This document shows positions 23,201-29,104 of a stretch of DNA of 64,000 nt, piece after piece. The stretch lies in contig JASPKZ010004571.1 in assembly GCA_030220185.1 (NCBI GenBank), positions 596,757-660,756 on the forward strand, read 5' to 3'. Below the pieces are notes generated by a model. The model saw nothing but the letters and a program-made list of their open reading frames with translations. It made no database searches and was not told where the DNA came from. The stretch is from Diploptera punctata (lineage: Eukaryota; Arthropoda; Insecta; Blattodea; Blaberidae). The stretch's first letter is position 1, and each line of letters begins with the position of its first letter. Both the position numbers and the translations under genes were made by a program.

Positions 23201-24868
23201 ATACCGAAAACATGATCGAAGTCTTCAAGGTCCGACATCTTGGATAAAACTGCAAAGGTTTCAAACTACATCGGTTCCCTTCGGGATTCTCACGATAAGT
23301 TTCTATCTTGAGCTATGATCTTAAGTTACCTCATCAGGTAGCTTGCAATTATTATCGCATGAACAGATTTCTGAGTAAGCAAAATGTATTACGATAAAAC
23401 TTTCTCAGCAGAGAACGCCTTTTACGGTCTAATGCGTTTATAAATTCGACCCTAAGAGGTAAGAATGAAGAGACAAAATGTTTTAACTATTAAACAAACC
23501 TCTTAATTAATATTGAGTGGAGAACATATTTTTAATAACTCATCTCATACAGTTTCAAATTTATTTGATTTAAGACCATCGGTTTCAAATGAATTTTTCA
23601 TTCATCTTCAGTTTATTTTCATGACTCCAACTGAAGATGAATGAAAAATTCATTCGAAACCAATTGTCTTAAATCAAATAAATTTGAAATTGTATGAGGT
23701 GAGTTATTAAAAATATGGTCTCCACTCAATATTAATGATATAACCTCATAATGTTTACTTCCCAACATTAATTTTAATACAAACCTCTTAATGTTACTTC
23801 CTATTGTATTTTAATATAAATTAAATGTTTGTTTATTCTAGCCCAAGATTTGAATTGCCAGCTACAGATGTTCAGCAGAAGGATGGGAAGAAATTAGTTA
23901 TCACTTGCCATTATTGTGGGGAAACAGGACATAAAGCTATGTATTGTAATAAAATGCCTCCAGAAATGAAAGAAGCACAATCTAAACAAGAAGATTTTAG
24001 GGTAATGTCAAAAATTATCCTGTACTTATTATTTAAGATTAAACCCTTGTTACTTTATATTATATTATTTTTAGTCTGATCATCTTACCTCAATATTAAT
24101 GTTGATTTGTTCTTGGACATGTTTCAAAACAATTCTGTTTTATCGTCAGCTTGTCCAGACTGATTTGATTTATGTTGTATTATGTTGCACAACCTAGATA
24201 TCGATGTCAGCTCCAGATGGGTTCAAGAACCTCCAAACGGTATTTCAAAATTCATAACTCTGTTTTTGTTCTTCTGAATAGATTTTTTCCCAAATAGTTA
24301 GAACTAACTATTTGGGAAAAAATCTACATTCAGAAGAACAAAAACAGAGTTATGAATTTCTAACTATTTGGGAAAAAGTCTACATTCAGAAGATCAAAAA
24401 CAGAGTTATGAATTTCGAAATACTGACTGAATGTGACCTCGTTTGGAGGTTCTTCGGCCAACCGCAGGAGGGAGTTGACATCAACATCCAGGGTTTACAA
24501 CATAAATCTAACCAGTCTGGTCATGCAGAGGATGATTAGAAGACTAATCGAAACATGCTTGAGAACAAATCAACATTAAATTGAGGTAAGATAGTACAGA
24601 CTCAAAAAAAACTTGATTAAAAGAACCTAAAATAAAACATTTATTTTCTTGTTAATTTCAGACAAAGAATTTGATGTATATTCCTAAAGAAGGTGGATCT
24701 CCTGATGAAAATATAGTAAAACCTCCGCAGAAACCTTTAGAGGAAGTAACATGCTTTAAATGTGGTTGCAAAGGACATTATGCCAACAAATGTCCAAAAG
24801 GACATCTAGCTTTCTTAAGCCAAAGTCAGAATTCGTCTTCACAGGGAGGAAACTTTAGAAGAAGTTGA
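8163..24868 (+). CDS. CPSF4: Cleavage and polyadenylation specificity factor subunit 4 (CPSF30, clipper)
   Basis: This encodes the zinc-finger subunit of the CPSF complex, which in animals binds the AAUAAA signal with WDR33 in the nucleus and starts mRNA 3'-end cleavage and polyadenylation. I join five exons: 8163-8265, 12240-12443, 20401-20590, 23842-24001, 24662-24868 (864 nt, 287 aa). All introns begin GT and end AG, and phases agree. CCCH fingers: C41-C49-C55-H59, C68-C76-C82-H86, C96-C105-C110-H114, C124-C132-C138-H142, C148-C156-C162-H166. CCHC knuckles: C188-C191-H196-C201 and C250-C253-H258-C263. Length and order match the insect protein (two knuckles, one near the end with KGHYANKCPKGHLAFLS). 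H166 is split across exons 3 and 4. No stop or frameshift is seen, so it looks functional. Introns are mostly mobile-element debris. AATAAA at 25093-25098 is a likely polyadenylation signal. Confidence 0.96.
8278..8560 (-). pseudogene. Non-LTR element 3' end, family C
   Basis: Lies in intron 1, only 12 bases after the donor. On the - strand it reads GASCRKTRGENALLVDQVWGG and ends with the family's tail CGGCCGTGAACTACGGGTTC then GATAGTGCCAGTGAA. Family C ends this way at many places in the window (31330, 38870, 40876, 41795, 44850 on the +; 32610, 42255 on the -). 5' truncated and broken. Confidence 0.78.
8560..9080. repeat. Short repeat pair in intron 1
   Basis: The block GGCAGACACCA-ATGC and CCAACA occurs at 8600-8625 and again at 8983-9011 in direct orientation. 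Between them, GAATATT and GCAGCCAACAT (8755-8795) come back inverted at about 8905-8930. A small composite element; no coding potential. Confidence 0.5.
9081..9539. other. Intron 1 stretch, nothing recognised
   Basis: AT-rich. A 20-base direct duplication with AAATGCTAGG lies at 9369-9405. No domain or dispersed repeat matched. Confidence 0.45.
9540..10435 (+). pseudogene. RTE-like non-LTR reverse transcriptase, C-terminal half, family B
   Basis: On the + strand, with stops and frame changes, it reads NVNTGVRQG, LSPVLFITYMNKL, AILFADNLALLA, KYLGYYLS, ARPVLTYGSEAWTLKRQ, EMRFMRRTAGYTRWDRK, then IPKAVYNYIPRG and GRPMKRWRENF. These are RT motifs from the catalytic region to the C-terminal end. 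The catalytic motif FADD reads FADN here, so one metal-binding aspartate is lost. It ends in (GAAG)n. Shorter copies of the same family are at 11286-11500 and 19083-19625. Confidence 0.85.
10436..10849. other. Intron 1 stretch, unrecognised
   Basis: GC content is higher than its surroundings and it reads like former coding sequence, but I match no family. It follows directly on the (GAAG)n tail of the RTE-like copy. Confidence 0.4.
10849..10872. repeat. (TA)n microsatellite
   Basis: A pure TA run of about 24 bases. Confidence 0.9.
10873..11285. other. Intron 1 stretch, purine-rich, unrecognised
   Basis: A/G-rich segment (about 10998-11060) followed by AAGTAAGTGGA motifs at 11143 and 11206. 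It borders the RTE-like copy at 11286. No protein family seen. Confidence 0.4.
11286..11500 (+). pseudogene. RTE-like element 3' end, family B
   Basis: Reads GPLLEYIKQYQLNWKYHLER, then NRIPKAVYNYIPRGRRSLGRP and CWRENFLWDHNRPWPNTW, ending in (GAA)n. It is the last 75 codons of the same element as at 9540-10435 and is better preserved over this part (no stop in PRGRRS). Confidence 0.82.
11767..12177. mobile_element. Palindromic element with tRNA-like arms
   Basis: Ends 63 bases before exon 2. The left arm has a tRNA-like sequence on the - strand (11794-11865, B box GGGTTTGAACCC), the right arm one on the + strand (12080-12150, A box TAGCTCAGTTGGTAGAGC). The right B box is damaged (GGTCCAAAC). 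The core carries ATTGGGAATTTAAACA, as in the 26425 copy. Ends match ATATTTGAAGAGAAAAATTA. Confidence 0.83.
12240..12443 (+). CDS. CPSF4: CPSF4 coding exon 2
   Basis: Preceded by a long T-rich tract and TTTTCAG, followed by GTAAGT. It begins by completing K35 (KSIAAVC) and carries fingers 1 and 2 complete, plus C96 of finger 3. The stretch RGDRTIVCKHWLRGLC is highly conserved in animal CPSF30. Leaves in phase 1. Confidence 0.97.
12626..12749. mobile_element. MITE, about 120 bp
   Basis: The terminal inverted repeats (TACAG-TGAGTTTCACTCGACCT at left, AAGTTGAGTGAAATCACTGTA at right) enclose GAAAAGTGACTGCAAGCATT and GAGTCATCAACTC. A second copy stands at 37773-37887. It has no coding capacity. 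Confidence 0.8.
12760..14089 (+). mobile_element. piggyBac-like DNA transposon, degenerate
   Basis: Bounded by TTAA on both sides (12756-12759 and 14090-14093), the piggyBac target duplication, with inverted ends CACATTGGTGAT / ATCACCAATGTG. It is 1330 bp, about half of a full element, and the N-terminal half of the transposase gene is missing. It lies in intron 2. Confidence 0.88.
13110..13905 (+). pseudogene. piggyBac transposase C-terminal part
   Basis: Reads through stops and frame changes: DNYYNSVAIAENLLERKTRV, CGTIWNNRGL, LKPGESVFCSKGEVLL, then an open frame from 13438 (105 aa) with NGVDRADQYLSQMPLSFHLR and KTVKWSKKDVLWLLNCALFN. In a third frame ETRYICSFCTVPLHKGECF gives the cysteine-rich C-terminal finger (about 13845-13905). 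VDRADQY and KTVKWSKK are hallmark piggyBac segments. It is not translatable as one protein. Confidence 0.88.
14094..14479. other. Intron 2 stretch, little recognised
   Basis: A small tRNA-like remnant (GAGGTTCGATTCCC around 14248) is the only thing I can point to. Confidence 0.4.
14533..14561 (-). ncRNA. Hammerhead-like hairpin motif, copy 1
   Basis: On the - strand CTGACGAT, stem GGGGCT, loop AAGA, stem AGCTCT, GAAAC. It overlaps the stop region of the GIY-YIG ORF. Mirror copy at 15439-15467 (+). Confidence 0.5.
14536..15025 (-). pseudogene. Penelope-like element, GIY-YIG endonuclease end
   Basis: Penelope-like retroelements end in a GIY-YIG nicking nuclease. On the - strand the frame gives KNDYSLNKLIK (linker after the RT), then after one frameshift KSGIYQIKCEGCDKIYIGKT, RNLTIRTREH, AAHVWSEKHKIDVNTKFLKQ and ELTIWEKIYIQKNKERIMN. 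GIY and YIG are spaced as in the family. The rest to the stop at 14536 is the hydrophilic tail. Only the 3' third of the element is here. Confidence 0.88.
15188..15464 (+). pseudogene. Penelope-like element, end of GIY-YIG ORF
   Basis: Inverted copy of the previous one: AAHVWPEKHKMDVNTKLLKQ, KLTMWEKIYIQKNKERIMNF and a stop after DDGAKKL. The GIY-YIG core itself is absent. The bases 15045-15185 before it are unrelated, so the copy is truncated at its 5' side. Confidence 0.82.
15531..16089. other. Intron 2 stretch, AT-rich
   Basis: The palindrome at 15551-15590 is followed by AACCTCATAATG, a tail also seen after the inverted Penelope ends at 23735. Otherwise nothing recognised. Confidence 0.45.
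16094..16610 (-). mobile_element. Solo LTR of a retrotransposon
   Basis: 517 bp, starting TGTCAC and ending GTCACA on the + strand, with the 4-bp duplication ATAT on both sides (16090-16093, 16611-16614). On the - strand it has TATAAATATG (about 16369-16378) and further on an AATAAA (about 16180), in the order of an LTR promoter and poly(A) signal, so I orient it -. No internal region is present: a recombined solo LTR. A 4-bp duplication fits Ty3/gypsy families; the family is not identified. Confidence 0.78.
16615..16975. other. Intron 2 stretch, nothing recognised
   Basis: No frame or repeat of note. Confidence 0.45.
16976..17575 (+). mobile_element. pogo/Tigger-like DNA transposon remnant
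   Basis: Ends resemble each other as inverted repeats (CACTGTAAAATCTT near 16977 and the complement of AAGTTTTACTGTAAC near 17575). The inside codes for fragments of a pogo-family transposase. It is much shorter than a full element (about 600 bp). Confidence 0.6.
17054..17430 (+). pseudogene. pogo/Tigger-family transposase fragment
   Basis: Starts MAKTYVSFSLNEKVKVIED (HTH-psq type start), then after frame changes ISGPMLQIQALALAKSLE, NNDFKTSSGWLDSFNRRHNV (CENP-B-like HTH) and IFNAEETGLFFRA, the first part of the DDE domain. In this family the last motif is usually NADETG; here the catalytic D reads E. Stops and frameshifts make it inactive. The middle and the C-terminal end are missing. Confidence 0.8.
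17580..17640 (+). pseudogene. Tiny reverse-transcriptase fragment
   Basis: Reads ESFMIQTGVKQGDPL, the GxxQGDPL block of an RTE-like RT. About 20 codons. Confidence 0.55.
17960..18335 (-). pseudogene. Penelope-like element 3' end
   Basis: On the - strand it reads, with frame changes, IEKEAKLLQQLDKPLELTIW, EMIFIQKNKY, MNFDIPVDKNLITKFIIP and then the 3' region with the hairpin motif at 18045-18071 and TGAGGTGAGTCGATTAAAA. It is the tail of a GIY-YIG ORF without the GIY-YIG core. Confidence 0.75.
18412..18890 (+). pseudogene. Cysteine-rich arthropod protein of unknown function, N-terminal copy
   Basis: ATG at 18412 gives MPRVCLNHPNNFCYICGE, then a stop/frameshift near 18488; the open frame 18486-18887 continues with KKCYELYFGCKVGDQTRTW, PHICCLSCSRLLTAWKNGT, MPFAIPTIWREPKDHSSDCY, FCLTNIKGITSKLKHT and MRPVPHCEELPIPKPPEH, ending in an acidic tail. 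I recognise this wording from a multicopy family of uncharacterised arthropod proteins; cysteine pairs (CYIC, CCLSC, CYFC) suggest zinc binding. No function is established to my knowledge. It sits in intron 2 next to Penelope debris, and multicopy spread suggests a mobile origin. One frameshift makes it a probable pseudogene. Confidence 0.7.
19083..19625 (+). pseudogene. RTE-like reverse transcriptase C-terminal end, family B
   Basis: Open over 124 codons from 19207: MKPSLVQKNTRLCLYNTLAR, PVLTYGSEAWTPKRQ, EMRFMHRTAGYTRWDRK, TPILEYIKQYQLNWKHHLER, SLDRPMKCWRENFL, then stop and (GAA)n. It is 5'-truncated just before the KYLRYYLS segment and closely related to 9900-10435. Confidence 0.87.
19627..19920 (+). 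pseudogene. GIY-YIG endonuclease of a Penelope-like element
   Basis: KSGIYQIKYEECQKFYIGKT is the GIY...YIG core with normal spacing, followed by RNLKTRVKEHFRNVKKGEV. After a frame change LPMHGLKNILLRKKLNY becomes EKEAKLLKQIERPKELTIWE and KIYIQKSEKKKLMNFEIP. The catalytic arginine position of the family (R in TRVKEH) is kept. Frameshifted, so inactive. Confidence 0.87.
20004..20035 (+). ncRNA. Hammerhead-like hairpin motif, copy in intron 2
   Basis: CTGAGGAT, stem GGAACA, loop, stem TGTTCC, GAAAC, 84 bases after the GIY-YIG fragment on the same strand. Confidence 0.5.
20051..20280 (+). pseudogene. Non-LTR element 3' end, family E
   Basis: Reads GRPKMRWRDEVWEDLKKM, NLKLAEDRGIWREIIEKTKT and FNFEVVVP with stop, followed by (GAT)n-like sequence. 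The same ending (RRIIEKAKTFTFEVVVP) is at 47030-47210, which shows a shared family. About 70 codons remain. Confidence 0.75.
20401..20590 (+). CDS. CPSF4: CPSF4 coding exon 3
   Basis: Acceptor TTTTTTTCAG, donor GTAAGT. It completes codon N103, gives the rest of finger 3, all of finger 4 (CPWYDRGFCRHGPNCRHRH) and finger 5 up to its last histidine, whose first two bases are here. Leaves in phase 2. Confidence 0.97.
20600..21255. other. Intron 3 stretch, AT-rich
   Basis: No family match. Very AT-rich after the donor of exon 3. Confidence 0.45.
21256..21620 (-). pseudogene. Penelope-like element 3' end
   Basis: On the - strand: AKLLKQVEKYLELTVWEKIK, IQKNKDRS, then a broken tail (INEF) and the hairpin motif at 21325-21354, followed by a 3' region like that at 17960 and 23507. 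It lacks the GIY-YIG core. Confidence 0.72.
21621..22099. other. Intron 3 stretch, nothing recognised
   Basis: Short frames only. Confidence 0.45.
22100..22378 (-). mobile_element. tRNA-derived SINE, family C
   Basis: On the - strand: A-box-like TATGGTCTCGAGGTAGCATG, anticodon-arm-like part, B box CGGGTTCGATCCCCGG, then GTTTTTCTGGGTGAGGTTTT and a body ending near CCTGCCCTCGGGCAG. tRNA-like head plus unrelated body is the normal SINE layout. No other copy in the window. Confidence 0.78.
22715..22865. repeat. Palindrome of two Penelope 3' ends
   Basis: CATATGTTTCAGAGCTTCTT (- strand copy) and its mirror AAGCTCTGAAACATATGTTC flank a centre at about 22806. Each arm contains the hairpin motif (22772-22800 and 22811-22840). 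No ORF is left. Confidence 0.82.
22866..23455. other. Intron 3 stretch with an inverted dispersed repeat
   Basis: 22960-23080 is the inverted copy of 4568-4690 (TTACCCAGAATTCTCAGCGA). The remainder to 23455 shows no family match. Confidence 0.55.
23507..23735. repeat. Palindrome of two Penelope 3' ends
   Basis: Arms of about 105 bases (23507-23612 and 23630-23733) around an 18-base loop. Each arm reads outward as CTGAAGATGAATG, a loop, CATTCGAAACC, then AAATCAAATAAATTTGAAA and TGAGGTGAGTTATTAAAAAT. The pair is nearly identical, apart from a few substitutions, so it could fold into a long hairpin in the intron 3 RNA. Confidence 0.85.
23842..24001 (+). CDS. CPSF4: CPSF4 coding exon 4
   Basis: Acceptor TTATTCTAG, donor GTAATG. 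It completes H166 and reads PRFELPA, then CCHC knuckle 1 (CHYCGETGHKAMYC), then a charged stretch ending in EDFR. It ends on a codon boundary (phase 0). GTAATG is a weaker donor than the other three. Confidence 0.93.
24060..24620. mobile_element. Inverted pair of Penelope-like fragments filling intron 4
   Basis: Left arm (- strand, 24060-24307) and right arm (+ strand, 24303-24620) contain the same ORF end (LTIWEKxYIQKxKNRVMNFE) and 3' region, with the hairpin motif in each (24121-24149 and 24526-24554). The centre near 24303 is AACTATTTGG / CCAAATAGTT. In the right arm a 55-base piece is duplicated (24306-24361 and 24361-24417). Intron 4 is 660 bp, so this element is about 85 percent of it. 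Confidence 0.85.
24662..24868 (+). CDS. CPSF4: CPSF4 coding exon 5 with stop
   Basis: Acceptor AATTTCAG. Codes for residues 220-287: a proline-rich linker, PLEEVTCFKCGCKGHYANKC (knuckle 2), PKGHLAFLS and a short Ser/Gln/Gly-rich tail before TGA at 24866-24868. The end of the protein matches the family. Confidence 0.95.
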   Translation, partial: TKNLMYIPKEGGSPDENIVKPPQKPLEEVTCFKCGCKGHYANKCPKGHLAFLSQSQNSSSQGGNFRRS

Positions 24869-25120
24869 GAGATGTACTTCCAATCATTGATGTGTCAAGA
24901 ACTGGAATATGTGTTTACCACATTTTGTACCTGTTATTCTCTAACCTGGATATGAATAATCGCATTAGCATATGATGCACAACGTATTCTTCTATTCTAT
25001 AATTAATTGGTAATATCAATTATCAGTTGAAGAATGAAATTTAAACTGTATAATTATCTATAGATAATAGACATTGTGTATGAAAATTGCATAATAAAAT
25101 TTATATTTTGAAATATCTCA
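24869..25120 (+). other. CPSF4: Likely 3' UTR of CPSF4
   Basis: Follows the stop directly. AATAAA at 25093-25098 in a T/A-rich context is the only canonical signal soon after the stop; cleavage would be expected 10-30 bases on. Confidence 0.6.
25093..25098 (+). promoter_or_regulatory. CPSF4: Candidate polyadenylation signal AATAAA
   Basis: Canonical hexamer 225 bases after the CPSF4 stop codon. Function is inferred from position only. Confidence 0.6.
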
Positions 25121-26424
25121 TGAACTTTTAATGGGTGAATTTCACATATATGTGACAGCAGGTATAGCCACTTTACTGCCAAAAGAAAGATAAATCTGAC
25201 ACTTACAGGTAGTACATTTTTATTTAAAAACTAAAGCAGGATTTTAATATCATAATAAATATGAAAGTTAAAGTTAATAATTTTATATTTTTAAATTCTT
25301 TTAATATTTAAATATAACTTAAATAAAGAAAAACATCTAAATAATTCATTGTTGAATTAAAATGTCTCAGTAACAATTAAAGAAATAGTATTACATAACA
25401 GTCTTTCTAAATAATGCTTTTAAAATTGTTTTAAGTCGTTGTCAGAATTATAAAGCTTTCTGTTATAACTGTAATAAGAACACCTGCTTAACTTCATATT
25501 TTTAAATGAAAGTAAACTAAACTCTGATTGGATGTTAAAACAATTAACTTTTTGATTTAACAAATCAAATTTAAACCTGGTATTTAATGGGCTATTAACC
25601 AATAGAATTTAAATATAAAATCATGTGATGTAATAATGTTCTTTAAAATTATAAAAGAGTTACACTTATCAGTCTGCATACAACTTTTCACAAAGATAGA
25701 AGCAAATAGAGCTCTCCTGATAAAATGTGATATTTAATACAAGAAGAATAGTTGACTCAAGAAAAGAAAATTTAATTTTAATTGACAGTGAAGAATAATA
25801 TCACCTATATTTACTTGATCTGCTGGGAAATTAAATAGTAAATAAATTTACAGTTATTTCTACAAGAAACAGTTTTCAGTGATTTTAAAGTGTTTTCCTA
25901 TCCAGTGTACCAACTATCGACCTTAAGACAAGAATCCGGCTCTACCAAAAATTAAACCCAACCTGAACCAGTAATTCTTTTTGGGACACCAATCCTTCAA
26001 AATGTTACTACAACATCGGGCATGAAGAGAGTTAGCTGCTTCAAAACGTCGCCACAACATGGGAAAAGAATTACTTCTTCAAAACCCTGCAAGTTAAGGG
26101 CACTAAGGACATTTAAATTCCAGCGACTGGGTATGATAGGTATTTAAAAATTCCATAGGTTAAAGGTTAATAAAATATTGTAAGATTGAATGTGAATAAT
26201 AAATTTTTATTTTCTAGCCACCAATGACAGGAAATACTGCTTTGTCTTATGGGTTGAGATCCGTGAAAATGGTTTTATTTTTAGGGAAAATTCGTTTTAA
26301 AATTTTAAGATTTCAACGTTATTAGGAATTTGGCAGTGTTATTAAAAAAATGTAAATTTTAGTCTTTTTAATCCTAGTTTAGTATAACAAACCAATAAGA
26401 ATGATATATCCAGTAGTTTAAGGC
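25121..26424. other. Intergenic AT-rich stretch, nothing recognised
   Basis: Frames are short and stop-rich. 25930-26130 is less AT-rich and reads like decayed coding or UTR sequence, but no family is recognised. Confidence 0.5.
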
Positions 26425-26630
26425 CAATGGTTTTATTATTCGTTTTTAAACATCTTAATGATGGACAAATTATATTTGAAAAGAAAAATATACGCCTAGA
26501 CTGGGGTTTGAACCCAGGACCTTTGACTCTCTATGTCAATGCTCTTCCAAGTAAGCTACCTAGGCCTCTACATAGTTAATTCTCTAACCCCAAATGCTAC
26601 GATTTTTGCAAATGGCGGCTTCTTTATTAA

Positions 26631-27296
26631 CCCGTTTAAATCGGATGACGAGCTGAGGTCGCATGACGTTCTTAAGCACTAAAATCGTATGACGACCTGT
26701 GGTCGTGCAGTGCAGAGATCGAAAAAACGCATTTTTAATTTATTTTGCTGCTCATAGATATCTGTTACATACACTTTTTCTTCTTCTACACATTCACAAG
26801 AATGCTATTTCATCCCCTCCATACCATTTAGAAATTTCCGGAACAAATTTTACCCTCAGAAAAAAAAAAATGTGTCAGTAGTAAGAAAAATGGTGCCAAG
26901 GAAAGTTAAGGGTATTGACAGTGATGGAATTAGGAAATTATTAGAGTGTGAATTAGGCAGTGATTCAGAAGTTTCTGATATATTTAGTGATGAGAGAAGT
27001 ATTCATGAATCTATAAGTGATTCGGAAGCAACTTCTGCTGAAGAAGAGAGTGATAATGAACTTATTGTCCCGCCACCTGCAAAAAAACAAAGCCATATCA
27101 CGCCAAGTGATTGGAAGTGGGTGAAATCTGAGAATAGCCCTGTTGTATATCAGTTTAGTGGTTTTTAAATCCATTTTTACTTACTGGAGGTAATATTAAG
27201 TTGCTGCGTTACATTTAAATACCATGCAGTAGGACTTGGGATTTAAATCAGGTTTCTGGGGTAGCAGAGCTCGACTTTAAATGAGAGGTGGATGGG
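26631..27296 (+). mobile_element. piggyBac-like non-autonomous remnant
   Basis: 666 bp between two TTAA copies (26627-26630, 27297-27300). Ends are CCCGT... and ...ATGGG, a short inverted CCCRT. The opposite arm of the host palindrome shows the empty site with a single TTAA (complement at about 27412-27426). The inside keeps the beginning of a transposase ORF. Confidence 0.9.
26872..27168 (+). pseudogene. piggyBac transposase N-terminal end
   Basis: 98 codons. An acidic, serine-rich region (SDSEVSDIFSDE, DSEATSAEEESDNE) followed by ITPSDWKWVKSENSPVVYQF and then a stop. This acidic N-terminal part followed by a D-W-K/x-W motif before the catalytic core is normal for piggyBac transposases. The DDD catalytic domain and the C-terminal finger are deleted. 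The start is ambiguous: ATG 26872 or the next at 26890 (MVPRKVKGID). Confidence 0.78.
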
Positions 27297-27905
27297 TTAA
27301 GAAGACTTTTTATTGGGAATTTAAACATTACTTATAAAGCCAGTAAAATGAATAATAAAACCATTGATAGAACCACTACTGGCTTTATAAGTAATGTTTA
27401 AATTCCCAATAAAAAGTCTTCTTAATAAAGAAGCCACCATTTGCAAAAATCGTAGCATTTGGGGTTAGGGAATTAACTATGTAGAAGAGAAAAATACGCA
27501 TTTAGATTGAAGGCCTAGGTAGCTCACTTGGAAGAGTATTGACATAGAGAGTCAAAGGTCCTGGGTTCAAACCCCAGTCTAGGCGTATATTTTTCTTTTC
27601 AAATATAATTTGTCCATCATTAAGATGTTTAAAAACGAATAATAAAACCATTGAAAGAAGCACTACTGGCTTTATAAGTAATGTTTAAATTCCCAATAAA
27701 AAGTCTTAATAAAGAAGCCGCCATTTGCAAAAATCATAGCAAGGCTCGTAGCATTTGGGGTTAGGGAATTAACTATGTAAAAGAGAAAAATACACGTTTA
27801 GATTGAAGGCCTAGGTAGCTCACTTGGAAGAGTATTGACATAGAGAGTCAAAGGTCCTGGGTTCAAACCCCAGTCTAGGTGTATATTTTTCTTTTCAATT
27901 ATAGT

Positions 27906-28562
27906 TTAATGCCAATTTTAGCTTATACAATTGATATTGATTTTAATACAATAAAATGCATAAAATTTGAATCGTAGTCACTAATTTGTATGCAAAATTT
28001 ACCTTTTAAGAAAAAGCAACCTTGGTAAGTATCTCTGCATTCTCAGGTTTCAATATCCGCCTTCAATCACTCATCACAACACACTACTGAGAAATAGATA
28101 TTTCTTGGAATTCATATTGGCCATATATGGAGAGGCCATATTTGAGCATGAGAAGGACAGAAAATATTACCTCTATATTGTGAACTGTGTTGCAACCATT
28201 TTCCTTTGCGAGAGTGCATGGAGGAAGCAGATATGGCAGTTAAAAAGAAGATGGAATCCGAAAACTGTTTAAAAACACATTATAAAATTTTGCAAATATA
28301 ACATAAAAATCTCCGGAATTCGTTGAAAAATTTTAATTTTGGTGTTATTTTGCATTATCGTAGGATTTTGCGATTCATAAATACTTTTTTTTTTTTTTTG
28401 AGGTTATGGGAATTGGACTTAAGAAATGGTACAAGAAACATTAGAGCATTTCGCGTTATCGCAACTTGCAAATTTCACGGATCTCTACTTATGGGTGATA
28501 GTTTAAAAAAATATAACAAAATGCAAAACAACTGGAGCTGAAAAGGTTCAGTGTTTGATCAA
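27906..28562. other. AT-rich stretch, nothing recognised
   Basis: Poly-T run at 28386-28401. No family match. Confidence 0.45.
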
Positions 28563-28650
28563 GTTTTTTTTAGTCTAGAGATATCCTACCTCAATTTAAT
28601 TTACATCAAATTGAGGTAAGATATCTCTAGACTAAAAAAAAAAATTGATA
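28563..28650. repeat. Short perfect-arm palindrome
   Basis: Arms of about 40 bases with TTTAGTCTAGAGATATC and TACCTCAATTT and their complement, with a 3-base loop near 28606. The same flank (TTACCTCAAT and ATTGAGGTAAGAT) borders the Penelope pair in intron 4, so it is a fully shortened member of that inverted type. Confidence 0.75.
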
Positions 28651-29104
28651 AATAGAACCTCAAAATATTACTTCCTAAAATAAATAATCAGGGTTTGATT
28701 CCTGATTCAGGAATATATTTTTCTCTTTACTATTGATTGCAATAGTTGTGCACATTAATTTGCTTCTTTCAACCATAGTAACAGCTTTAGCTTCTTAATA
28801 TTAAGTTAGTGAAGAAATCTTACTGAAAGGACATATAAAAAAGATCATAAATCATTATTCTGACCTTAATTTTTCTCTCGTTACCTAATTACTGATGTGC
28901 ATGATTAGATTAATGAGATTCCCTCTGACCCTATCTATATATTCTTGAATCCTCTATGAAATGTTCTCTATTCATTTTCTTTTTTCTTATAGCTGCACAG
29001 AATATTATGACCAGCAATGAAGATTTATATGGCAAAATTTTGTATGTTAAAATGCTTCCTCTTTTACACCTGTACCTATTCAATATATCCTGCTAGCACA
29101 AACA
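28651..29104. other. AT-rich stretch with a tRNA-like remnant
   Basis: GGGTTTGATTCCTGATTCAG at 28691 followed by ATATTTTTCTCTTTA resembles the right end of the palindromic tRNA-like family. Otherwise nothing. Confidence 0.45.

Larger units (their letters stand above)
26425..27905. mobile_element. Palindromic tRNA-like element, one arm doubled and one arm interrupted
   Basis: Left arm (- strand) 26425-26630 continues at 27297-27345 after an inserted piggyBac remnant. The right arm (+) is 27377-27655, and a tandem second right arm runs to 27905. tRNA-like modules: 26494-26565 (-), 27513-27584 (+), 27809-27880 (+), each with TAGCTCACTTGGAAGAG-type A box and GGGTTCAAACCCC B box. The shared core has GGGAATTTAAACATTACTTA. 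The outer ends are complementary from CAATGGTTTTATTATTCG inwards. Confidence 0.87.

Noticed and set aside
23825..24079. CPSF4 exon 4 as an independent small zinc-knuckle gene
   Set aside because: Acceptor, donor and phases fit the CPSF4 join exactly, and the frame beyond the donor is intronic.
24869..26424. Further host gene downstream of CPSF4
   Set aside because: No frame shows a family feature, codon bias or splice pattern.
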